36,204 nt of DNA. Origin: a virus. Positions 21,704-29,844 of this stretch are shown one piece after another. The notes beneath the pieces are model-generated. The model ran no database searches, was not told the origin of the DNA, and was given only the letters and a program-made list of their open reading frames with translations. Every line of letters starts with the position of its first letter. The first letter of the stretch is position 1. The stretch is from positions 1 to 36,204 of the IMG/VR virus record IMGVR_UViG_3300036466_000209; one strand, given 5' to 3'. The translations under genes were made by a program, and so were the position numbers.

Positions 21704-23979
21704 AAATTGAAGAACAAATATTAACAAATTTAAAGTCACTTATTGACCAGTACGAATCAGAATTAACTTTTTTACATAATCGTAAAATGGATCAATTTGA
21801 TATGACATACTTACCAGAAGTTTTACAGAATATGGTAAAAGTAGCAAATGCTAAAACACCATCATTCTCAAACATTTCTGCTGTTGCAGTATCAAACTTT
21901 GTGTTATCCCACTTATTTGGTCAACTAAGACCAGTTATTAGTGATGGCATCTACTCAGATGACAATATTGGAATTAACACATATTCAGTAATTATTAGTA
22001 GGTCCGGTTCTGGTAAAGATAGTACTTACAAAGCATTATCTAAAGCTGTTTCTAAAGCACATGAACTAATTCACAAACAACATATTATTGAGCTGGAAGA
22101 CAAAGCTCGTATGAAGTTTATTAGAGATGCAAAGAAAACTACACAAGACTTAGATGAATCTACTGTAACTAGGGATATGTATGAACATCTTATTGACAAA
22201 CCAGAAACACCCATTGCTTCATTAGGTTCTACTCGAGGTGGTTTAACTACTTCTCTTAACCGTATGTCAAAAACTTCTTTTGGTATTAAGTCACTATTTG
22301 CTAGTGAGCTTGGATTAGCTATTCAATCTAACTCATCTATTGTGGAAGTTCTTGAACTATTCTCTACTTTATTTGATATGGGTGAATCTGTTTCACCAGA
22401 ATTTAAAACCCAAGAATCTAAAGAAGAGTCAGTTAATGGAATGTTTCCTAACTTACTTGGAATTAGCTCACCCGCACCATTTTATACTGAAGGTAATGTT
22501 CGTAGACTTCTTGTACCAATGCTTACTACTTCACTTGCTCGTAGAGTATCTGTTGTATTTAGTAATGCAAATGAAGAATTTGAGAATGAGTACATACCAG
22601 AAAGCCCTTCTGAACGTAGAGAAATTCAAGCTCAGAACAGAATTGTACTTAAGGAATTAACCGAGTCTTTAAATGAGCACTTTGTTAAATGTATAAAACA
22701 CACTATTGCAGATCCAAATATTATGTTTGATGATGAAGCACAGACAATTTATGATGACTATAAATCATACACTCAAGACCTTAGTAAGTATTTACTGCTT
22801 AAATATGGAGATTCTGTTGAAGGTATAGAAATGTCTGGTAGGGCATTTAAAATGGGACGTATTGCAGCAACTTGGACTTTAGCTCAAAACAAACGAATTA
22901 TTGATGCAGAAACTCTTAAAGCAGCAATTTATTTTTGTGATTACACAGCACAACATTTAACTAGATTTGCTAATACTCTTGAACTTAAAGATTATGAGAT
23001 ATTCATTAATGATTGGGAGCAAGGATTTATTGATAACACATTACCTGTTGACCAAGCTATTACTAAAGGATACATTAGTACTAAGCATTTGAACAAAGTA
23101 TCTTTGGAGAATTTCTTAAAGCCTGTTAACTCTAGACTTGAAGGAGTTGCTACAGTATCTTATAATGACAAAACTAATGCATTTGTATTTGTACCAGTTG
23201 TTAAAGTTATTAGTGGAGACTATTCATATAGAGCAATGCCTGGACATATTACACAAAGACCTCTTACAAATGTTGCTGCTAATAGGCCTATGGATGCACT
23301 TGGTAAGTTATTAGTTGTTGATTCAACTATTAACCCATTTGTTGAGGATTCGGCAAACTTTGTTATGCTAAATGTTGAACATTCCTTTTTATCTATGGAT
23401 ATGATTAGCAAATATTTGGCAAGAACACACCATTATATAGCTACTAGTAAAGACTCAAGTAATAAGCATGCATTTACATTGATTATACCTGTTAACTCTA
23501 TTATTAAGTCTTCAGAGTATAAGTACATTGCTTTATCTATTGCTAACCAACTAATGTTGAAAGTTGCACCAGAACATTGTGAGCATGACATGCTTTATTA
23601 TGGATATATTGGAGCTACTATGTTACAAGCATCTGACAACCCACAACTATTTGATATTAGTGGAATTATTGGTAACTTAGCATCTGGAGCTGATGTGCCT
23701 TTATTATCAGTTAAGCCTGATAAGAAACCTAACCCAGCTGTAACAGCTAAGTATTTTCAAGATGACATTTTACAACATAAGCAATTATTAATTGATATGC
23801 TTGACGCATCTTCAAATCCTTTACTTTTATTTGCAAGTATTGTTTATGATCTTAAAGTACATTATGTATCTGATGACAAAATATTAGAATTTGTTGATAG
23901 CGTTAATTCATCATTGATTAAGTCTATTGATGAACAAACAAAACAAATTTATTTAATAGAGCCATTTATTAATTTATAA
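21700..23979 (+). CDS. DUF3987-like replicative P-loop ATPase/helicase (759 aa, TTG start)
   Basis: The TTG at 21700 overlaps the previous stop (TTGA) and has AAAGGA upstream. Residues about 30-60 resemble the DUF3987 start (LPEVLQNMVKVANA then NISAVAVSNF). Walker A is RSGSGKDS (Gly103 to Lys106). It continues with a long helical insert, an FASELGLA strand-helix that resembles Walker B surroundings, NLLGISSPAPF, then LARRVSVVF with an Arg pair. Proteins of this type serve as replicative helicases or primase partners in phages and plasmids. The next genes encode a zinc protein and a primase-like protein, which fits. The C-terminal 300 residues are unassigned. The family call is by pattern. Confidence 0.72.
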   Translation: MKIEEQILTNLKSLIDQYESELTFLHNRKMDQFDMTYLPEVLQNMVKVANAKTPSFSNISAVAVSNFVLSHLFGQLRPVISDGIYSDDNIGINTYSVIISRSGSGKDSTYKALSKAVSKAHELIHKQHIIELEDKARMKFIRDAKKTTQDLDESTVTRDMYEHLIDKPETPIASLGSTRGGLTTSLNRMSKTSFGIKSLFASELGLAIQSNSSIVEVLELFSTLFDMGESVSPEFKTQESKEESVNGMFPNLLGISSPAPFYTEGNVRRLLVPMLTTSLARRVSVVFSNANEEFENEYIPESPSERREIQAQNRIVLKELTESLNEHFVKCIKHTIADPNIMFDDEAQTIYDDYKSYTQDLSKYLLLKYGDSVEGIEMSGRAFKMGRIAATWTLAQNKRIIDAETLKAAIYFCDYTAQHLTRFANTLELKDYEIFINDWEQGFIDNTLPVDQAITKGYISTKHLNKVSLENFLKPVNSRLEGVATVSYNDKTNAFVFVPVVKVISGDYSYRAMPGHITQRPLTNVAANRPMDALGKLLVVDSTINPFVEDSANFVMLNVEHSFLSMDMISKYLARTHHYIATSKDSSNKHAFTLIIPVNSIIKSSEYKYIALSIANQLMLKVAPEHCEHDMLYYGYIGATMLQASDNPQLFDISGIIGNLASGADVPLLSVKPDKKPNPAVTAKYFQDDILQHKQLLIDMLDASSNPLLLFASIVYDLKVHYVSDDKILEFVDSVNSSLIKSIDEQTKQIYLIEPFINL

Positions 23980-23988
23980 GGAGTACAT

Positions 23989-24219
23989 ATGAATAGAATA
24001 GAACTTTTAACACGTCTTAAAGAAATTGGAGTAAACCCAAAAACTTATGGTGAACAGACTATTGCAATTGATACTTTTAAAGCTATAAAAGAAAAGCAAT
24101 TATGTGATAGTTGTAGATATGACTATTGTGGTTGTTCTGTACAAGACTCAATTTTACAAATTGATCCAAAGGCCAATTTTAAAACTTTTGGATGTAACAG
24201 TTTTAAACCATGCAAGTAA
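23989..24219 (+). CDS. Small Cys-rich protein, probable zinc binder (76 aa)
   Basis: SD AAGGAG precedes ATG 23989. The first half is helical (MNRIELLTRLKEIGVNPKTY). The second has LCDSCRYDYCGCS and FGCNSFKPCK, six or more cysteines suited to one or two zinc sites. It overlaps the primase-like gene by ten bases and could be its zinc-finger partner, since many primases need a zinc domain, but this is inference. Confidence 0.72.
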   Translation: MNRIELLTRLKEIGVNPKTYGEQTIAIDTFKAIKEKQLCDSCRYDYCGCSVQDSILQIDPKANFKTFGCNSFKPCK

Positions 24220-24995
24220 CTCTATCGGTAAGACCATTACCAGGATTTAGCAAGTCTGAACGAGAAGACATTAAGTTCTACACCCGTTATTTGAAGTGTT
24301 ACTTTGAATCATTAGTGGAGTTATTGTCTAAAGACTATATGTATTCACCTTTTGGGTATTTAGGAATGGAACAAGGACTCTATAACATTTGTAGTGAAGC
24401 ACAATTTATTGTTATTGACGTAGATTACACATCTACCGACATACATAGTAGACTTTTACAGCTTGCAGATGAGGAATTAGAGTGTATTTTGGGAACCACA
24501 AGTGACCCAAGTAACTTACTGAAGTACCGTGTGCTTTTACCTCTTAACAGACCTGTTAACTCTAAAGAATATCGTAGATTAGTTACTGGTGTTAGAGAGT
24601 TTGGCTTAATACCAGATTTGGATAGGGCTTCTGAAAGACCTTCTCAAAAGTTTTATTCCTACGCAAATTCTACTGTAGTGTTTAATAAAGGTTCACCTTT
24701 AGTAGTTGATAATTACTTAGCTGAAGAGTCACAAGTATCACAAACCCAATTAAACTGTGATTTAGAATTACACCATATTCTTGATGAGTTAAGCAGTTAT
24801 TCTACTGCTCCACCAGGTAGTAGAACCCGTTATTTGTTATCAGCAGCATTCAATTTAGTTGAACGTGGAGCTGATAACAAGCTTATTGAGCAGGTTATAT
24901 TACATATTAATCGCTCATTTTTGGTGCCCAAGGATACAAACTCTGTATACCGTAGGGTCATTAATTTTATTAAAACGAGAAGGAAATTTTTATGA
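24210..24995 (+). CDS. Archaeo-eukaryotic-type primase-like protein (AEP/prim-pol)
   Basis: 261 aa. FIVIDVDYTS gives the DxD metal site (Asp70, Asp72). It is followed by ILGTTSDP and KYRVLLPLNRPVN (Arg107), the pattern shared by phage and plasmid AEP primases and RepB-like proteins. Then comes DLDRASERPSQKFYSY, another family signature. The last 80 residues form a helical domain. It lies between the zinc protein and the Sak4-like ATPase with short overlaps, and directly after the DUF3987-like ATPase, forming a primase-helicase unit. It probably makes primers for the family A polymerase. Confidence 0.78.
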   Translation: MQVTLSVRPLPGFSKSEREDIKFYTRYLKCYFESLVELLSKDYMYSPFGYLGMEQGLYNICSEAQFIVIDVDYTSTDIHSRLLQLADEELECILGTTSDPSNLLKYRVLLPLNRPVNSKEYRRLVTGVREFGLIPDLDRASERPSQKFYSYANSTVVFNKGSPLVVDNYLAEESQVSQTQLNCDLELHHILDELSSYSTAPPGSRTRYLLSAAFNLVERGADNKLIEQVILHINRSFLVPKDTNSVYRRVINFIKTRRKFL

Positions 24996-25723
24996 TATTA
25001 GAAAATATTAAATTAGCAGACAGAAAACGTCTAACAAGTCACTATCCAGTTTTATTGGCGAGTGAAACAGGTTCTGGGAAAACATTTGCATTTTCTCAGT
25101 TAACTCCAGCGGAAAAGAAAAGAACTTATATTCTTAACTTTGACGGAAAAGCAATTTCAGATGATGATTCTGAGTTTTTAAAAGTTTACTATGAATTTGA
25201 TGTTGAAGACATCGAAATGGTTGACAAAATTGAACAAATTATCATTACTGTTCTATCTGATGACAGAGTTGATAGACTATTATTGGATACATTTACGCTT
25301 ATGACAAAACTATTTAACAGATGGGCTGCAAAACACTTCTCAGGATTTGATGTATGGAATGCCTACAACAATGCTATTACACAAATTCTTGAGTGTGTTA
25401 AATCTGCAACACTTACATATGGTAAATTTACTTATGTTACAGCACACTACCCACCAAAAGTTGGTATGGCACCAAATTCTAAAAGATATGTTACTACAAA
25501 AGGTAAAGAGCATACAAACATTATTGAAGAATCATTCTCTACTGTTGTTGAAACAGTTATGGAAGATAGACAATTCAAATATGTTTGTGATGTATTTGAT
25601 GAAACCAATACTACAAAAACAAAATTAGTTGAGAGTTCATTCAAATTTGTAAGAAAGTCTGTTGATGATTTAGAACAAATTTTAACTAAATCTAAAACAG
25701 TAGCTGATGAGCAATTGGTGTAA
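24992..25723 (+). CDS. Sak4-like/RecA-fold ATPase (AAA_24 type)
   Basis: 243 aa. Walker A is SETGSGKT (Gly27 to Thr31) in a very early position, and Walker B is RLLLDTFTLM (Asp99). The segment FTYVTAHYPPK has the place of the sensor in AAA_24/Sak4 proteins. These small RecA-like ATPases help single-strand annealing and recombination with a phage SSB. An SSB-like gene lies two genes downstream. It overlaps the primase-like gene by four bases; AAGGAA precedes ATG 24992. Confidence 0.82.
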   Translation: MILENIKLADRKRLTSHYPVLLASETGSGKTFAFSQLTPAEKKRTYILNFDGKAISDDDSEFLKVYYEFDVEDIEMVDKIEQIIITVLSDDRVDRLLLDTFTLMTKLFNRWAAKHFSGFDVWNAYNNAITQILECVKSATLTYGKFTYVTAHYPPKVGMAPNSKRYVTTKGKEHTNIIEESFSTVVETVMEDRQFKYVCDVFDETNTTKTKLVESSFKFVRKSVDDLEQILTKSKTVADEQLV

Positions 25724-25726
25724 ATC

Positions 25727-25960
25727 ATGAACACATTAACAAACAAACAAGTTAGAGAACTTATGAATGAGTTCTCACCAAAGTCCGATGGCTACGTTCT
25801 TAAACTTACTAGAGCACAATTTGAGGAATTAGTTGAGGATGCTACTGATGTAGATATCTCAGAAACGGAAGGTTCTAATGGGAATCGGCTAAAAGCTTTA
25901 CTGAAATCGTCAACTGATGAGCAAGTAGAAGCTTTAGTAAAAGCTCTTAGAGCTGTTTGA
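25727..25960 (+). CDS. Small protein resembling an AbiJ N-terminal domain (77 aa)
   Basis: ATG 25727 is three bases after the previous stop and has no clear SD, so coupling is likely. The protein has a helical start, then LTRAQFEELVEDATDVDISE, GSNGNRLKALLKSS and EQVEALVKAL. This order (F-E-x-x-V-x-D, D-I, G-S-x-x-N-R-L, then a V-x-x-L-V helix) matches, as I recall it, small AbiJ_NTD-type domains found on abortive-infection proteins. Here the domain stands alone. The match is tentative. Two hairpins follow the gene. Confidence 0.65.
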   Translation: MNTLTNKQVRELMNEFSPKSDGYVLKLTRAQFEELVEDATDVDISETEGSNGNRLKALLKSSTDEQVEALVKALRAV

Positions 25961-25971
25961 CCATCATGTCA

Positions 25972-26024
25972 CTAAACTGTTAGTCGACTAGAGTTTAGGT
26001 GTAGCTTCGGCTAGAACATTTTTA
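25972..26024 (+). terminator. Two stem-loops ending in a T-run (terminator/attenuator)
   Basis: Hairpin 1 is CTAAACT (25972-25978) with AGTTTAG (25992-25998), enclosing the palindrome TAGTCGACTA. Hairpin 2 is TAGC-TTCG-GCTA (26002-26013) with a UUCG tetraloop, followed by ATTTTTATTTAT. This is the best terminator candidate upstream of the SSB-like gene; the short second stem suggests partial termination. Confidence 0.55.
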
Positions 26025-26047
26025 TTTATATGAAAGGAAATATAATA

Positions 26048-26809
26048 ATGTCAATTATTATGAACACAATTAACAACATGTCTGAAAAAGACAAAGAAAA
26101 ATTAGGAAAAGTTGGTACTAAAATCAACACAGATGGTGCACATGCATTAACAATCGTAGAAGCTTATGAGATTGATAACCAAAGATTCTATCTTAAATGT
26201 GAAGATTCAGAAGGTAAAACAGTTGACTGGACTGGATTCCTTAAGCAAAAAGTTGGTAAAGACAAAGATGGTGTCGTAAAAGCTGGGGAATACTCAGTAT
26301 CTGGTGTAAAAACATATTTAGATGATGAAAATGCTGAATATGACAACTTAAGAGTTATTGGACAAATCAACAATTTATGGAAAATTTGTGGATTAGATGC
26401 AGCACAATTTGGTGTAGGTATTGTAGCTGGAACAGTTACATTTGCAAAAGCTGGCACTAAAAACGTTGAAAGATGGACTACTTTAATTGGTAGAGAGTTT
26501 ACTGGAATTACTTCATTCTTAGTAACACTTGATGCTGATGGTAAAAAAGCTTGGAGAAACCAAGACCTTAACATGGATGCTTTATTTACTAAAACTAAAC
26601 TTTCACAAGCAGAGGTTGATGGTGGAAAAACTGAACCAGTTGCTATTGAAGCTGCAATTACTGCTGCTAAAGCAAATGCTGGAATTGAATTTAAAAACAA
26701 ACAAAACAAAATTTGTATCCAAGAGTTACAGTTAATCAAAGGTGCTGGAAAAGTTCCTGCAACTGAAGATGCTACTGCAACTAAAACAGTTGACGCAGGA
26801 ATATTCTAA
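26048..26809 (+). CDS. Probable single-stranded DNA-binding protein (253 aa)
   Basis: ATG 26048 is chosen because AAAGGAAA lies 11 bases upstream; an in-frame ATG at 26030 lacks an SD. The protein is beta-rich with charged Lys and aromatic residues (NQRFYLKCEDSEGKTVDWTG), as in OB-fold SSB proteins. It has an Ala-rich helix near 205-220 and ends KTVDAGIF, a short tail finishing in Phe as SSB tails often do. It lies next to a Sak4-like ATPase, which commonly works with a phage SSB. The function is inferred from composition and context; no catalytic motif is seen. Confidence 0.55.
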   Translation: MSIIMNTINNMSEKDKEKLGKVGTKINTDGAHALTIVEAYEIDNQRFYLKCEDSEGKTVDWTGFLKQKVGKDKDGVVKAGEYSVSGVKTYLDDENAEYDNLRVIGQINNLWKICGLDAAQFGVGIVAGTVTFAKAGTKNVERWTTLIGREFTGITSFLVTLDADGKKAWRNQDLNMDALFTKTKLSQAEVDGGKTEPVAIEAAITAAKANAGIEFKNKQNKICIQELQLIKGAGKVPATEDATATKTVDAGIF

Positions 26810-27120
26810 TGGAGAAGTCTTTACACAACACTTGTGCTAATGGTGCAAGTAAGAATGTAAAAGACATAGTTTTCTGGGGTAACGGTGATACTTTCAAACT
26901 CATCTCTAAAGCTTCTTCTGAAGCTGAGGGATGGATGAAGTCTACCAAAGCTATGCAAGCTGGAACTTCTACCGTTGTTCAAGTAACAACTCAGCAACGG
27001 AATCCAGATGGTACCTACTCTATAGCAGAAGATTTAACTACAGTACCTAATTCTTATATACATGAAGAAAAAGATACTGAAGGAACTGTAATTAGTAGGT
27101 GTATAGTAGGTATAGAATGA
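26809..27120 (+). CDS. Unknown protein (103 aa)
   Basis: It shares one base with the SSB-like gene (TAATG). MEKSLHNTCANGASKNVKDI, then VFWGNGDTFKLISKASSEAE and EGWMKSTKAMQAG, describes a small alpha/beta protein with a beta-rich second half (STVVQVTTQQRNPDGTYSIA). In several phages a protein of this kind follows the SSB gene, but I cannot name it. It overlaps the next gene by four bases (ATGA). Confidence 0.72.
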   Translation: MEKSLHNTCANGASKNVKDIVFWGNGDTFKLISKASSEAEGWMKSTKAMQAGTSTVVQVTTQQRNPDGTYSIAEDLTTVPNSYIHEEKDTEGTVISRCIVGIE

Positions 27121-27326
27121 CTCAACCAGAAATTCTAACTAAGTACCAAGAGACCTTAGAAGGAACTCTTGGTGCCATTGCTGCACATTTGGTGTGTACT
27201 AGCAAGGACTCAAGTAAAGTTATTAGAGATTGCTCTAAGCAGCTGGATTCTATGTCAGTTGAACTTAGAAAAACTTTAGTCGATTTAGATAAAACTTTAG
27301 GTGTTCAAAATGAACAATCAAATTAA
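27117..27326 (+). CDS. Small helical protein (69 aa)
   Basis: ATG 27117 overlaps the previous stop (ATGA) and is preferred to an upstream in-frame ATG in the previous gene. MTQPEILTKYQETLEGTLGA, then a helical remainder (SVELRKTLVDLDKTLGVQNE), is likely a helical bundle or coiled coil. No function is recognised. Confidence 0.65.
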   Translation: MTQPEILTKYQETLEGTLGAIAAHLVCTSKDSSKVIRDCSKQLDSMSVELRKTLVDLDKTLGVQNEQSN

Positions 27327-27348
27327 ATATATAAGGAAATCACAACAA

Positions 27349-27687
27349 ATGGAATTAACTAAAAACCAAATCCAATTGTCTTTAACTAAGACAGAACTTA
27401 ATCAAGTTATTGCTGAAGCTTTGGCTGATGCAGAAACTTCTGCAGCTATTAAAAGAGCATTAAACCCTTTACTAGCTGACAAATTTCCACAATTCCCTGA
27501 ATTTACTAATATTATGTTAGGAGATACGGATGAATCAGGTGCAACTCAAGTTATCTTGAAACAACCAACAACACCAAAAGCTACTGGGCCTATTAAGTCA
27601 ATTGAGCCTACAGTTATTGATGAACCTGTTGTTCAAGAGGAAGAATCTACTCCTGTTAATGAGTATGTTGAACCTGCAGCAGAATAA
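27349..27687 (+). CDS. Unknown protein with acidic Pro-rich tail (112 aa)
   Basis: ATG 27349 is chosen because AAGGA lies about 11 bases upstream and the start falls after the previous stop; earlier in-frame starts overlap it. The N-terminal half is helical (TKTELNQVIAEALADAETSA). The C-terminal half is disordered, rich in Pro, Thr and Glu (VVQEEESTPVNEYVEPAAE). Strong hairpins follow the gene. Confidence 0.65.
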   Translation: MELTKNQIQLSLTKTELNQVIAEALADAETSAAIKRALNPLLADKFPQFPEFTNIMLGDTDESGATQVILKQPTTPKATGPIKSIEPTVIDEPVVQEEESTPVNEYVEPAAE

Positions 27688-27689
27688 CA

Positions 27690-27711
27690 TAAGTACTCTT
27701 CGGAGTACTTA
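27690..27711 (+). terminator. Perfect 9-bp hairpin with UUCG tetraloop
   Basis: TAAGTACTC-TTCG-GAGTACTTA begins three bases after the stop. The UUCG loop makes it very stable. The following GTACAGTC has no U-run, but TTGTTTTATTTC comes 10 bases later, inside the next hairpin. It is probably a 3'-end stabiliser or terminator. Confidence 0.6.
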
Positions 27712-27713
27712 GT

Positions 27714-27751
27714 ACAGTCTTGTTTTATTTCATGTTTTCCTTCAAGACTGT
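27714..27751 (+). terminator. Second hairpin with T-rich 20-base loop
   Basis: ACAGTCTTG (27714-27722) pairs perfectly with CAAGACTGT (27743-27751). The loop is T-rich (TTTTATTTC...TTTTCC). In tandem with the UUCG hairpin it forms a double stem-loop boundary between the SSB operon and the next genes. Confidence 0.5.
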
Positions 27752-27777
27752 CCTAAATACTCAACAAAGGACACCAA

Positions 27778-28107
27778 ATGCAAGTTAATTCGCCAAGTCA
27801 TATTGAAGTAGTTTTTAGAGATGAACATAAATTTCAACTAAGAGTTCTACAAAATCCACATGTTTGTAGATACGATCAAGTCACATCTATAAAACAATAT
27901 ATTAATTTATTTGGTAAACCAACAGCGTTCATTTGGCATGATTCACATCTAAGACCGATTACTCCTAAACTTATCAAATGGATTGAAGAAGAATTCAAAC
28001 CATTATTTGATTATGATCCCCTAAAGTGGTTAGCAAGTGTTGGTACCTGTTTTCCAGAACTAAGACCATATCTAAAGGATTTTCATGACATCTCTAGTAA
28101 CTTATAA
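27778..28107 (+). CDS. Unknown protein, first of a tandem paralogous pair (109 aa)
   Basis: SD AAAGGA precedes ATG 27778. The core AFIWHDSHLRPITPKLIKWI then EEFKPLFDYDPLKWLAS recurs in the next gene as YFKWHKSALCQINPKLIDWI then REFMPMFDKDSFMWSVS. It therefore arose by tandem duplication. The conserved WH, INPKLI/ITPKLI, EF-P-FD and W residues probably define the fold. It overlaps its partner by 23 bases. Function unknown. Confidence 0.75.
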   Translation: MQVNSPSHIEVVFRDEHKFQLRVLQNPHVCRYDQVTSIKQYINLFGKPTAFIWHDSHLRPITPKLIKWIEEEFKPLFDYDPLKWLASVGTCFPELRPYLKDFHDISSNL

Positions 28108-28399
28108 TTGCTTTAATGAAGAAGATTGTATATCATTTATTGAATTATTTTGGAAAGACAGTCACTCAACCCAAATCTTTCCTATGCAAACTTGTAGAGG
28201 ATTATCGCATAAAGGTAAACGTCCTACCTATTTTAAATGGCACAAGTCTGCCTTATGTCAAATTAATCCTAAGCTTATTGATTGGATTTATAGAGAATTT
28301 ATGCCTATGTTTGATAAAGACTCATTTATGTGGTCTGTTAGTACAAAACAATTACAAAAGGAACTACAATGTCATTTAATTGGTCAAACCAACAACTAG
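28085..28399 (+). CDS. Unknown protein, second of the tandem paralogous pair (104 aa)
   Basis: It starts at ATG 28085 inside the previous gene, with AAAGGA upstream. The N-terminal part differs (MTSLVTYNCFNEEDCISFIE). The core WHKSALCQINPKLIDWIYRE is clearly related to the previous protein. Its last 31 bases overlap the helicase start in another frame, an unusually long overlap suggesting the end was extended. Function unknown. Confidence 0.73.
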   Translation: MTSLVTYNCFNEEDCISFIELFWKDSHSTQIFPMQTCRGLSHKGKRPTYFKWHKSALCQINPKLIDWIYREFMPMFDKDSFMWSVSTKQLQKELQCHLIGQTNN

Positions 28400-29844
28400 A
28401 CATATTTAAAGCTATCGAGTCTGGAGAACATCCAGTACTTAAAGTAAAAGCAACTGCAGGAGCAGCTAAGTCTAGCTCGTTAGTTGAAGCTATTGCAAGG
28501 TACAAGTATACACACCAGGAAGCTAAAGTACTCTATTTAGTATTTGGTAATATGGCTTCTAAAGAAGCTCGTTTAGCATTTGGTAAAACAGCAATTGTTA
28601 GTACATTACATTCATACGCTTATCATAAAGTGGTTAAACAGTATGGACTTGGAGAAGTTAAACCATTTATTACTTGGAGAGATATATCTAAAACTGTTCG
28701 TAGACCATTTGGTAAAGATTCTGAAATAACCACATTAATTGAAGAATATTGCAAATCAGAATTTATTACTATGGATGAATATATTAACTCTATTGATGAT
28801 GACTCTTTTCAATATAACCTTATACCAGCAGCTAAGCAAATACTTAACCTTATGGCAACTGGTAAAATGCCTGTAACTCACTCATTTTATCTTAAACTAT
28901 ATCACATACTTGTTATGAGAGGTACTGAAAAGCCACCAGCTGTAGACAGATTACTTATTGATGAAGCTCAAGATTTATCTGCAATGGCTTTGGATATTAT
29001 CAGTAAAATACCAACTAAACAACTTGTTTTAGTGGGTGACCAAAATCAACGTATTTTCAGTTTTATGAAACTTATTGATGGTTTTGAAAGATTCTCTAAA
29101 GCTTATGTATTGGAATTGTCTACTTCCTTTAGAGTTGATAACTCTTATGCACCAGTTATACAACATTTTCTTAGAAAACACTTGGAAACTCATGCTGTAT
29201 TTGAAGGCATGTTGTATCCAGAAGATGTTGTGCCAAAAACAAAAGCATATTTAACTCGTACAAATGCATCATTAATTGGTAAAATGATTGAACTTAATAA
29301 ATCTAAAAAGCAATATCACTTATCTAATAATGCTAAAGTTAAACAAATGTTTAAATTACCATTAGCTGTTATTTATGCTAAACCAGGATTTCCACAAAAA
29401 GACCATGAACTTAAACATTTTCAAGAACTTGTTGATGAATGGGGTAAACTTCCACAATATAAAAGAGAACAGCAAGGCTTATATACATTTTTATTGAATC
29501 ATCCAAACATTGATTCAGCCTCAACTTCAGCTATTAAACTTGTTATATCATTCACTAAAGAAGATATTATTGATGCTTCTGAGCAAGCTGAGAAACACAA
29601 AAAAACTGCTTGTAATTTACAACTTATGACAGCTCATACATCTAAGGGAACTACTAGAGATATTATTGAACTAGACCCTGATATGGATAAAGCTGTTAGA
29701 GAAGCATTATCAAAAACTTTTAAAGGTACTGAAGAAGACCGTAGATCTGAACTGTGCCTTTATTTTGTTGCAATAACCAGGCATAGGCATAAACTTATAG
29801 GGGCAAATTATTTAAAAGAACTTATGGAGGAAATTAATGAGTGA
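28369..29844 (+). CDS. UvrD/Rep-like SF1 helicase
   Basis: 491 aa. Motif I is ATAGAAKSSS (Gly31, Lys34, Ser35): Ala replaces the Gly normally found just before Lys. Other motifs are: STLHSYAY (Ia region), LLIDEAQD (Asp198 to Asp202, II), LVGDQNQRIFSF (III), ELSTSFRVD (IV), LMTAHTSKGTTRD (V) and YFVAITRHRHK (VI). It is shorter than UvrD, so the accessory subdomains are reduced. Such phage enzymes unwind DNA at forks or help recombination. SD AAAGGA precedes ATG 28369 within the previous gene, and it overlaps the next gene by eight bases. Confidence 0.92.
   Translation: MSFNWSNQQLDIFKAIESGEHPVLKVKATAGAAKSSSLVEAIARYKYTHQEAKVLYLVFGNMASKEARLAFGKTAIVSTLHSYAYHKVVKQYGLGEVKPFITWRDISKTVRRPFGKDSEITTLIEEYCKSEFITMDEYINSIDDDSFQYNLIPAAKQILNLMATGKMPVTHSFYLKLYHILVMRGTEKPPAVDRLLIDEAQDLSAMALDIISKIPTKQLVLVGDQNQRIFSFMKLIDGFERFSKAYVLELSTSFRVDNSYAPVIQHFLRKHLETHAVFEGMLYPEDVVPKTKAYLTRTNASLIGKMIELNKSKKQYHLSNNAKVKQMFKLPLAVIYAKPGFPQKDHELKHFQELVDEWGKLPQYKREQQGLYTFLLNHPNIDSASTSAIKLVISFTKEDIIDASEQAEKHKKTACNLQLMTAHTSKGTTRDIIELDPDMDKAVREALSKTFKGTEEDRRSELCLYFVAITRHRHKLIGANYLKELMEEINE

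Noticed and set aside
26188-26739. 183-codon open frame on the minus strand
   Set aside because: It is the reverse frame of the SSB-like gene; low stop density there comes from that gene's codon pattern. No SD, and no other minus-strand gene exists.
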